Assembly (NCBI GenBank): GCA_026000945.1
Contig: BNZI01000009.1
Location: 1 to 31,943 of the forward strand
DNA length: 31,943 bases
Origin: Clostridia bacterium
GTDB taxonomy: Bacteria > Bacillota > Clostridia > Lachnospirales > Lachnospiraceae
Reading direction: 5' to 3'
The notes beneath the pieces were generated by a model. That model did no database searches. It saw nothing but the letters and a program-made list of their open reading frames with translations, and was not told the origin of the DNA. Shown piece by piece: positions 25,350 to 31,943 of this stretch; within the stretch, counting starts at the first letter, position 1; each line of letters opens with the position of its first letter. A program made the translations under genes and the position numbers.

Positions 25350-28003
25350 AAAACTATACGGTAAATGAACTCAGAAAAATGTTTTTAGATTATTTTGATC
25401 AAAAAGATCATTTTATTCAAAAAAGTGCTTCATTAATTCCACAAAATGACCATAGTTTACTTTTGATTAATTCAGGCATGGCACCGCTTAAGCCGTATTT
25501 TACTGGTCAGGAAATTCCTCCGAAAAAACGTATGGCAACTTGTCAAAAATGTATCCGTACAGGAGATATTGAAAATGTAGGAAAAACAGCTAGACATGGA
25601 ACATTTTTTGAAATGTTGGGTAATTTTTCTTTTGGAGATTATTTTAAAAAAGAAGCTATAGAGTGGTCATGGGATTTTTTGACTCGTGTTGTAGGATTGG
25701 ATGCAGAACGTTTGTATCCTTCGGTTTATCAAGATGATGAGGAGGCTTTTCTCCTTTGGAATCAGGAAATGAAGATTCCTAAGGAGAAAATTTTCCGTTT
25801 TGGTAAAGAAGATAATTTTTGGGAACATGGAGCAGGACCTTGCGGACCCTGTTCTGAAATTTATTATGACAGAGGCGAAGAATACGGCTGCGGCAAGGAA
25901 ACTTGTACAGTAGGCTGTGACTGTGACCGTTATATGGAAATTTGGAATAATGTTTTTACTCAATTTCAAAGTGACGGTCAAAACCATTACACCGAATTGA
26001 CACAAAAAAATATTGATACGGGTATGGGTTTGGAGCGTTTGGCGGTAGTTGTGCAAAATGCGGCTTCTTTTTTTGAAATAGATACTTTAAAGAGTTTGCT
26101 GGAGTATACGGCAAATTTGGCAAAAGTCACTTATGGTGAAGAAGAAAAAACAGATATTTCTTTACGTGTGATTACCGATCATATCCGTTCTGTTACGTTT
26201 ATGATTGGGGACGGAATTTTACCCTCTAATGAGGGTAGGGGCTATGTTCTTAGGCGTTTACTTCGAAGGGCTTTGTGTCACGGGCATTTGCTTTCGATTC
26301 AAGGAAAGTGGATTGCTGCTCTAAGTGAATTAGCCATTGAGCAATCGAAAGATGCTTATGTAGAATTACTAGAAAAAAGAGAAATGATTTTGACCGTGAT
26401 TCAAGAAGAAGAACAAAGGTTTGATAAAACTTTGGAGCAAGGCTTGCTTTTACTGGAAAATTTGCAAAAACAGCTCAAAGAAAAAAAAGAAAATCAATTG
26501 TCTGGAAAGGATGCTTTCCGCTTATATGATACCTATGGTTTTCCTTTGGATTTAATGAAAGAGATTCTAGCAGAGCATGGTATTTCTGTAGAAGAAAAAA
26601 CTTTTTTAGAAGAAATGGAAAAGCAAAAAGATATGGCGAGAAGTTCCCGGAAAATCAGCAATTATATGGGAACTGATACCACAATTTATCACAGCATAGA
26701 CCCTAATCTTTCCACAGAATTTGTTGGCTATGAGCAAATGTTTGGCGAGGCAGAACTTTTAGTTATTGCCAAAGAAGACGAATTGGTACAAACATTGGCA
26801 GAGGGAGAAGAAGCAAGTATTTTCGTGAAATCTACACCTTTTTATGCAACAAAAGGAGGACAGCAAGGAGATAGCGGTTTTATCCGGAGCAAAACAGCAA
26901 ATTTTGAAGTGTGGGATACCATTGTAGTGGGCGAAAAAATTGCACATATCGGCAAATTGCTATCAGGTACGTTGCATCTGGGTGAGCTTGTTCAATTAGA
27001 AGTGAAAAAAAGTCAAAGACAAGCTACAGCGAAAAATCATAGTGCTACTCACTTATTGCATAAAGCTTTGCGTGAAGTTTTAGGTAAACATGTGGAACAA
27101 GCTGGTTCTTTTATTGATCAGCAAAAATTGCGTTTTGACTTTACGCATTATGCGCCTTTAACACAAGAAGAGCTGCAAAAAATAGAAAAACTGGTGAATC
27201 AGGCAATAGAAGAGGCTTTGCCGGTTTCTACACAGCTCATGTCGATAGAAGAAGCGAAAAAAAGCGGGGCAATGGCTCTTTTTAATGAAAAGTACGGTGA
27301 TACTGTCCGTGTGGTTTCTATGGGAAAAGAAGAGGGAGAATCAGAAGTTTTTTCCAAGGAATTGTGTGGAGGAACACATGTAGAAAACACGGCGAATATT
27401 CTAAAATTTAAAATTGTCAGTGAAAGCAGTGTAGCTGCAGGGGTTAGACGTATTGAAGCAATCACTGCGGAAAATATTTTTACTCATTTTGCTAAAATAG
27501 AAAATGATCTCTTACACTGTGCTATGCAGTTAAATAGTAAACCTCATTTGTTATCAGAAAAGATTGACAGTTTATTAAAAGAAGTGAAGAAACTGGAAAA
27601 GGAAAATAGTAGTTTAAAACAAAAATTAGCAGTGGATATGAGTAAAGATTTGCTCAAAACAGCAATTACCGTGAAGAATACTCCTTTTTTATGTGCAAAA
27701 GTAGAAAATATGGATAAAAATAATTTGCAAAAGTTAGGAGATGAATTAAAAGAAAAACTTCAAGACGGTGTGGTTTTATTGCTTGCTACTTTAGAAGATA
27801 AGGTACATTTGTTGGTGATGGCAACAGATCATGCAGTATCAGCAGGTGTACATGCCGGAAATTTAGTGAAAGAATTATCCGTTTATATTGGTGGAAAAGG
27901 TGGAGGACGCCCCCATATGGCGCAAGCAGGGGGGAACGACTTTCAAGGTATGGAAATTTTACAAGAAAAAGCAAGAATAGCCCTAGAAAAACAGTTACTC
28001 TAA
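25346..28003 (+). CDS. alaS: Alanyl-tRNA synthetase
   Basis: 885 residues, full length, with AGGAGGGGAA before the start inside tyrS. Class II catalytic core at the N-terminus ([34 protein letters not shown]); the editing domain with the zinc ligands HSATHLLH (near residue 565) and CGGTHVEN (near 674) that removes mischarged Ser/Gly; a coiled coil ([21 protein letters not shown] region); and the C-Ala domain ending [16 protein letters not shown] Cys-rich insertion, [13 protein letters not shown], near residue 190 follows the GPCGPCSEI motif, as in other Clostridia. Confidence 0.97.
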   Translation: MKNYTVNELRKMFLDYFDQKDHFIQKSASLIPQNDHSLLLINSGMAPLKPYFTGQEIPPKKRMATCQKCIRTGDIENVGKTARHGTFFEMLGNFSFGDYFKKEAIEWSWDFLTRVVGLDAERLYPSVYQDDEEAFLLWNQEMKIPKEKIFRFGKEDNFWEHGAGPCGPCSEIYYDRGEEYGCGKETCTVGCDCDRYMEIWNNVFTQFQSDGQNHYTELTQKNIDTGMGLERLAVVVQNAASFFEIDTLKSLLEYTANLAKVTYGEEEKTDISLRVITDHIRSVTFMIGDGILPSNEGRGYVLRRLLRRALCHGHLLSIQGKWIAALSELAIEQSKDAYVELLEKREMILTVIQEEEQRFDKTLEQGLLLLENLQKQLKEKKENQLSGKDAFRLYDTYGFPLDLMKEILAEHGISVEEKTFLEEMEKQKDMARSSRKISNYMGTDTTIYHSIDPNLSTEFVGYEQMFGEAELLVIAKEDELVQTLAEGEEASIFVKSTPFYATKGGQQGDSGFIRSKTANFEVWDTIVVGEKIAHIGKLLSGTLHLGELVQLEVKKSQRQATAKNHSATHLLHKALREVLGKHVEQAGSFIDQQKLRFDFTHYAPLTQEELQKIEKLVNQAIEEALPVSTQLMSIEEAKKSGAMALFNEKYGDTVRVVSMGKEEGESEVFSKELCGGTHVENTANILKFKIVSESSVAAGVRRIEAITAENIFTHFAKIENDLLHCAMQLNSKPHLLSEKIDSLLKEVKKLEKENSSLKQKLAVDMSKDLLKTAITVKNTPFLCAKVENMDKNNLQKLGDELKEKLQDGVVLLLATLEDKVHLLVMATDHAVSAGVHAGNLVKELSVYIGGKGGGRPHMAQAGGNDFQGMEILQEKARIALEKQLL

Positions 28004-28041
28004 AGCTTTTGAATATCTTTTAACTTGTATTTCCAAGAGAT

Positions 28042-28190
28042 CCATCACGTCTAAGGTGATGGAATGAATTGCATAAAACCGTGGGACACACGGAATTAGC
28101 TTGGTAAATATCTTGTCGTTTGGCAGGAGTTCGGGGGAAATCCTGCTTCTAAGTGACCGAGCGCAGAGCAAGAAAGTGGGAGTGTGTCAC
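28042..28190 (+). mobile_element. IS200/IS605-family scar (TnpB tail plus right-end RNA-like segment)
   Basis: CCATCAC/GTGATGG (28042-28048 with 28056-28062) forms a small hairpin. It is followed by a TnpB-like tail TVGHTELAW-stop (28078-28107) and then GCAGGA/TCCTGC (28123-28128 with 28141-28146), GAGCAAGAAAGTGGGAGTG and GTGTCAC. The CAAGAA and GTGTCA words match the right end at 13923-13960. The coding body is gone, leaving ends in the style of an internally deleted element. Confidence 0.5.
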
Positions 28191-28208
28191 GCAGATGATA
28201 AGCTTTAC

Positions 28209-28259
28209 TTTTAAGAGGATAAGAAACAGGTTTTACGCCTGTTTCTTATCCTCTTAAAA
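28209..28259. terminator. Perfect 22-bp hairpin downstream of alaS
   Basis: 28209-28230 and 28238-28259 are exact inverted repeats (stem beginning TTTTAAGAGGATAAGAAACA) around a 7-base loop TTTTACG. The A/T base of the stem gives up to four T residues on each side, so it could terminate transcription in either direction, probably for tyrS-alaS. The length and perfection exceed a usual terminator. Confidence 0.6.
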
Positions 28260-28340
28260 TTGAATTGAAGGAGAAAGCAAAATTCTTTATTTTTCTCTAG
28301 AATACTGAATATTTACGGGCTTTAAAATTCAATTTAGCTA

Positions 28341-28368
28341 TTGACGTAGGGAATATTTATGATATAAT
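28341..28368 (+). promoter_or_regulatory. Promoter of rpsU
   Basis: -35 TTGACG (28341-28346), 16-base spacer and a perfect -10 TATAAT (28363-28368), giving a leader of about 100 bases before rpsU. Confidence 0.85.
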
Positions 28369-28375
28369 CATATTA

Positions 28376-28475
28376 GTGCGATCAAAAGGGTTGTATGTTA
28401 AGTCTTTTGATAAATACCTGAACAGTTGGATTATGCACAATATACAACAACTGGAGGGAGGTTAGGTGTGAGTTT
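28376..28475 (+). promoter_or_regulatory. rpsU leader with possible alternative pairings
   Basis: ATCAAAAG pairs with CTTTTGAT (28381-28412 region), while GTTGTAT inside that loop can pair instead with ATACAAC (28442-28448), just before the ribosome binding site GGAGGGAGG. Two mutually exclusive folds near a ribosomal-protein start hint at translational feedback; no known leader family is recognised. Confidence 0.35.
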
Positions 28476-28652
28476 ATGTCAAACGTAATCGTTAAAGATA
28501 ACGAAACTTTGGATAGTGCTTTGCGTAGATTTAAAAGAAACTGTGCTAAGGCAGGTATTCAACAGGAGATTCGTAAAAGGGAACACTATGAGAAACCTAG
28601 TGTTAGACGTAAGAAAAAATCAGAAGCTGCCAGAAAACGCAAATTTAATTAA
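28476..28652 (+). CDS. rpsU: 30S ribosomal protein S21
   Basis: 58 residues, the usual size: begins [20 protein letters not shown], continues [20 protein letters not shown] and ends in a basic tail [11 protein letters not shown]21 sits on the small-subunit platform next to the anti-Shine-Dalgarno sequence and aids initiation. It is monocistronic here, with its own promoter and terminator. GGAGGGAGG lies 14-23 bases upstream, slightly far from the ATG. Confidence 0.97.
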   Translation: MSNVIVKDNETLDSALRRFKRNCAKAGIQQEIRKREHYEKPSVRRKKKSEAARKRKFN

Positions 28653-28668
28653 TTTACTGAAATATTAT

Positions 28669-28696
28669 CCCGGTTAGGAAACTAATCGGGTTTTTT
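28669..28696 (+). terminator. Rho-independent terminator of rpsU
   Basis: CCCGGTTAG-GAAA-CTAATCGGG (28669-28690) with one G-U pair and a GAAA tetraloop, then TTTTTT. Confidence 0.95.
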
Positions 28697-28995
28697 CTTT
28701 TGCAGAATTTATCATAAACAAAACGATCTTCACGGTAGGCAAAAATAAATCAAATGTTCTTTTTTAGTATAATCATTTTTCTAGGATTCATCCTTGAAAA
28801 AAATTCCTCTCATCTAAAGATGCATATTGTATCTGATGAGAAAAACATTTTTGGCATCTTTGTGCATTTTTCCAATTATGATTTCAAACTCTCTATGATG
28901 CATATTATAATATAAACAATAAATTTTTAAATATTCAGATAAAATTAGTGATAGTACTGAATATTGCATCCTCAATTGAGTAAGGAGAGAATCTG
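28697..28995 (+). promoter_or_regulatory. Upstream region of the PTS IIC gene with candidate promoter
   Basis: A -35-like TTCAAA (28883-28888), 17-base spacer and -10 TATAAT (28906-28911) lie 85 bases before the start. ATTCAG/CTGAAT (about 28933-28962) is an inverted repeat in the leader. CTCATC/GATGAG around 28808-28840 is another, holding a GATGCATAT word that recurs at 28897 over the promoter. Regulator unknown; the LysR protein encoded downstream is a candidate. Confidence 0.5.
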
Positions 28996-30288
28996 ATGAA
29001 TGATTGGATTAATGAAAAGCTTTTGCCTCCAGTATTAAAATTTGTGGATACTAAACCAATGCTAGCTTTACGTAATGGCATGTTATATGTGATGCCTTTT
29101 ACGATTGTAGGCTCTATTTTTTTACTTCTTTCTAATTTTCCTATTCAAGGAGTAGCAGATTGGGTCAATCGTTCAGGTTTGGCAGTCTATTTTAATCAAG
29201 CCTTTGGCGCATCTTTTGGTATTATGGCATTTATGGCTGTTATGGGTATTGCCTATTCTTACGTTAAAAGAGAAGGTTTTGAAGGATTGCCCGCAGCTAT
29301 GATTGCTTTAGTTTCGTTTATTTTAACCATAAGACCAGAAATTACGGATACAAAATCTGGTATTACGCTTGGAAACTTGATTAACAAAACTTGGACCGGT
29401 GGGCAAGGTATGATTTGTTCAATTTTAATCGGTCTATTTGTAGGCTGGGGTTATACGTGGTTTATGAAAAGGGATATTCGGATTAAATTACCGGAGCAAG
29501 TCCCTGAAAATGTAGCCAATTCTTTTACGGCCTTGATTCCAGCAGCCGTATTGATTACCATATCGACTTTAGTTTATGTTTTTTTTGATCTAGTACTAAA
29601 AACGACTTTAATTGAATGGATTTATCAAACGATTCAAGCACCTATGCAAGGAGTTAGTGATTCGATTGGTGGCGCATTGATGTTAGGTTTTTTTGTTCCT
29701 TTTTTATGGTTTTTTGGTGTACATGGTTCTACCATTGTAGGTAGTATCATGGGACCGATTTTAACAGCAAATTCCTTAGAAAATACCAAAATCTTAGAAT
29801 CTGGTACAGCGCTTACTGTAGCCAATGGAGGACATATTGTAACGCAGCAATTTCTGGATCAGTTTATGACAGTAACTGGAGCAGGTATGACTATTGGTGT
29901 AGTACTCTATATGTTTGTTTGGGCAAAATCTAAACAATATAAACAATTGGGGCGTCTTTCTTTTGCTTCTGCTCTTTTCAATATCAATGAGCCAATTATT
30001 TTTGCTGTGCCCATTGTAATGAATCCAATTATGATGCTCCCTTTTATTTTAACCCCTGTTGTGTCGGGAATCGTGACTTATGTTGCTCTGTATACAGGAA
30101 TCGTGCCTTTATTTACTGCGGTACAAGTTCCATGGACAACACCGCCAATTATCTCCGGTTTTTTGATTGGTGGAGTGCGGACAGCGATTTTGCAGGCAGT
30201 AGTTTTGATGTTGGGATTCTTTATTTATCTACCATTTATCCGGAAAATGGATAGCATTAACTTAAAAACAGAAAGTTCCAAGCCTTAG
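28996..30288 (+). CDS. PTS sugar transporter subunit IIC, lactose/cellobiose family
   Basis: 430 residues with about ten membrane segments; AAGGAGAG upstream. Family marks: N-terminal amphipathic MNDWINEKLLPPVLKFVDTK, ALRNGMLYVMPFTIVGSIFL, GVHGSTIVGSIMGPI, and the substrate-site FNINEPIIFAVPIVMNP. EIIC forms the sugar channel and hands sugar to IIB for phosphorylation; family sugars include cellobiose, chitobiose and lactose. No IIA, IIB or glycosidase gene lies within the window, so it must borrow these from elsewhere. It is followed 82 bases later by a LysR gene on the same strand. Confidence 0.93.
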   Translation: MNDWINEKLLPPVLKFVDTKPMLALRNGMLYVMPFTIVGSIFLLLSNFPIQGVADWVNRSGLAVYFNQAFGASFGIMAFMAVMGIAYSYVKREGFEGLPAAMIALVSFILTIRPEITDTKSGITLGNLINKTWTGGQGMICSILIGLFVGWGYTWFMKRDIRIKLPEQVPENVANSFTALIPAAVLITISTLVYVFFDLVLKTTLIEWIYQTIQAPMQGVSDSIGGALMLGFFVPFLWFFGVHGSTIVGSIMGPILTANSLENTKILESGTALTVANGGHIVTQQFLDQFMTVTGAGMTIGVVLYMFVWAKSKQYKQLGRLSFASALFNINEPIIFAVPIVMNPIMMLPFILTPVVSGIVTYVALYTGIVPLFTAVQVPWTTPPIISGFLIGGVRTAILQAVVLMLGFFIYLPFIRKMDSINLKTESSKP

Positions 30289-30370
30289 GCTGTTCATCAA
30301 TGACTGGAAACGAGATAATGAAGATACCCATAAAAATTTAAATAAGTACTTAAAAAATTAAGGAAAAAGT

Positions 30371-31294
30371 ATGACGTTACGGCAATTAAAATATATGATT
30401 AAAGTGATTGAATGCGGCTCTATTACGGAGGCAGCTAGACAATTATTTATTTCGCAGCCGAGTCTGTCGGCGGCAATCAAGGAAATGGAAGCAGAATTTG
30501 GAATAGTACTTTTTCACCGTACGACAAAAGGTATTTCGATGACGGCGGATGGTCGGGAATTTCTATCTTATGCGAGGCAAATCATAGATCAAACTGAGTT
30601 GTTGGAACAAAGATATCTCAATAAAAAGTTGTCTAAACAACTGTGTTCAGTTTCGACTCAGCATTATGCTTTTGCTGTCAGTGCTTTTGTCAATTTGATT
30701 TCCACCTTAGCAGCAGATGAATATGAATTTACGCTTCGTGAAACCAGAACTTATGAAATCATCGAAGATGTGGCATTTTTTCGGAGTGAGGTTGGCATTG
30801 TTTATTTTAGTCATTTTAATGAAAAAGTATTAAATAAGCTATTGGCTGAAAATCATTTACTCTTTACTCCGTTATTTGATGCTGAACCGCATGTTTTTGT
30901 TAGTGCAGTGCATCCTCTGGCTGGAAAAGAAAAAATTTCTTTGTCAGAATTAGATGATTTTCCCTGTCTTTCTTTTGAGCAGGGAAGCTATAACTCTTTT
31001 TATTTTTCAGAGGAAATATTGAGTACTATGCCACATAAAAAATCAATTTATGTTAGTGATCGAGCGACACTTTTTAATTTACTCATTGGTTTAAACGGCT
31101 ATACCATTTCCAGTGGAATCTTAAATAGTGATTTAAATGGAGATAATATTATTGCGGTCAAGTTGGATACGGATGAAACAATGCGTATTGGTTGGATTTG
31201 TAATGAGAAAATGCCATTAAGTACAATGGCATTGCAATATATTCAGCAATTAAAAGAGTTGATTGCTCGTTATGGATATTCTATTTTGTCATGA
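30371..31294 (+). CDS. LysR-family transcriptional regulator
   Basis: 307 residues, standard length. N-terminal winged HTH: LRQLKYMIKVIECGSITEAA, then RQLFISQPSLSAAIKEMEAE, and VLFHRTTKGISMTADGREFL. The rest is a periplasmic-binding-like effector domain (about 90-300), with LLFTPLFDAEPHVFVSAVHP marking the second subdomain hinge. LysR proteins usually act on nearby genes, here most plausibly the PTS IIC gene just upstream; the co-directional order differs from the common divergent one. The stop codon overlaps the left end of the hairpin repeat at 31290. Confidence 0.93.
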   Translation: MTLRQLKYMIKVIECGSITEAARQLFISQPSLSAAIKEMEAEFGIVLFHRTTKGISMTADGREFLSYARQIIDQTELLEQRYLNKKLSKQLCSVSTQHYAFAVSAFVNLISTLAADEYEFTLRETRTYEIIEDVAFFRSEVGIVYFSHFNEKVLNKLLAENHLLFTPLFDAEPHVFVSAVHPLAGKEKISLSELDDFPCLSFEQGSYNSFYFSEEILSTMPHKKSIYVSDRATLFNLLIGLNGYTISSGILNSDLNGDNIIAVKLDTDETMRIGWICNEKMPLSTMALQYIQQLKELIARYGYSILS

Positions 31295-31402
31295 TTGCGA
31301 AGTGAATCATGATCGCGCCAATTTGAGTGTGCTTTGCACATCATCTTCTTAATCAAATTGTGTGCATAAACGATAAAATAAACGTTTTTGGTTTATTTTA
31401 TC
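31290..31402 (-). repeat. Hairpin-rich dispersed repeat, copy 3 (inverted)
   Basis: The reverse complement reads ATGCACACAATTTGATTA..., matching copies 1 and 2 at 10676-10911, including the AGATGATGTGC/GCACA hairpin and the CATGATT/AATCATG hairpin. The AT-rich hairpin is present as GATAAAATAAAC/GTTTATTTTATC (31372-31402), 12 bp perfect but different in sequence from copies 1 and 2. It starts at the LysR stop codon and may terminate transcription. Confidence 0.85.
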
Positions 31403-31943
31403 ATGAAATCTGTAGTTTGTAAGTCTTATGTTTAGATCGGTCTATCCTAGTGCTCAATCACGAGAATTTAGAAAAATGATGATATAGTCTAGACAGTATT
31501 TTTAAAAATAATCTTTAAACGATGTCAAAAGAAGCAAGAGAGTATAGGAGTAGAACTATTTATTGCTTGCTTTTGTAATTTTTAGGCGATAAGCCCTAAA
31601 TAATAGATGGATTGAGTAAGACGAGAATATAAAAAAGCTTTCCTAAGATGAGATAGATCAAGGGAGGGCTTTTTCTGTTGATTAAAAATACTTTGCTTGA
31701 ACGAAAATAAAGATTTTCATTTATCAATAAAGAAAATTTCTCTATATATCTTCTCTTTTGTCAAGTGTAAAGAGGAGAAAGAAAAATAATATAGGGTATT
31801 ATTGAATAATTTAATAAAAATAATCTGGCTTTATTCTTTATCTTTTCTTCAAAAGTGAAAGTGAAATTTTATTGGTTCTATTTGTCGTTTTATGATAAAA
31901 TAACTTTTAATAGAAAATTTATCTCAATTTACGTCCGGTTTTA
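31403..31943. other. AT-rich intergenic region at the right edge
   Basis: No gene is evident. A terminator-like hairpin lies at 31632-31674. A weak promoter-like TAAAAT near 31897 may serve a gene beyond the window. Confidence 0.4.
31632..31675 (+). terminator. Terminator-like hairpin
   Basis: AAAAAGCTTTCC (31632-31643) pairs with GGAGGGCTTTTT (31663-31674) with two G-U pairs and a 19-base loop, ending in TTTTT. It is A-rich on the other side, so it could work in both directions. Confidence 0.6.

Overview
The window looks like chromosome from a low-GC Firmicute, most likely a Lachnospiraceae-type Clostridium relative. This rests on AT-rich codon use, strong AGGAG-type ribosome binding sites, Cna-B/sorting-signal and cell-wall-binding-repeat surface proteins, a ferredoxin-type [FeFe] hydrogenase, and the run guaB-polA-coaE-MBL hydrolase. 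The species cannot be fixed from the sequence.

Layout. 1-7.4 kb: the 3' part of a large Cna-B-like, wall-anchored surface protein (+), an intergenic stretch with a MITE-like repeat and a TnpB scar, then a secreted protein with cell-wall-binding repeats and a long alanine-rich coiled coil built from 42-bp tandem repeats. 7.4-12.3 kb (accessory in character): an autoregulated-looking MarR regulator with two palindromic operators; an array of six to seven small structured, partly tRNA-like RNA units that share an ACAGCAA motif; a TROVE/DUF2828-type von Willebrand A protein (Ro60-like candidate); a hairpin-rich repeat; and an MFS drug-efflux-type transporter. 12.4-14.5 kb: an [FeFe] hydrogenase (-), then decayed TnpB and RAYT transposase remnants. 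14.6-20.2 kb: the tightly coupled operon guaB-polA-coaE-MBL hydrolase, in which each start overlaps the preceding stop. 20.2-22.9 kb (-): a tyrosine recombinase with a small overlapping partner gene, a MITE-like repeat, and an XRE regulator with a small membrane protein. 23.3-28.0 kb: a SEC-C protein, another MITE copy, and the translationally coupled pair tyrS-alaS. 28.0-31.9 kb: an IS200/IS605 scar, a perfect 22-bp hairpin, rpsU with its promoter and terminator, a stand-alone PTS IIC permease, a LysR regulator, and a third copy of the hairpin repeat.

The most interesting part is 8261-10602. Each RNA unit is closed by a perfect or near-perfect 7-10 bp stem, carries ACAGCAA (or a close variant) just inside the 5' strand, and several contain T-arm-like or D-arm-like hairpins. 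Bacterial Ro60 orthologues (Rsr) bind Y RNAs, some of which mimic tRNA. An array of Y-like RNAs beside a TROVE/vWA-type gene therefore suggests a multi-RNA Ro60-like ribonucleoprotein system. The last unit forms the gene's 5' leader, and a broken copy of the gene's first codons sits inside the array, so the array probably grew by duplication. Function is inference; the stems, shared motif and duplication are visible in the sequence.
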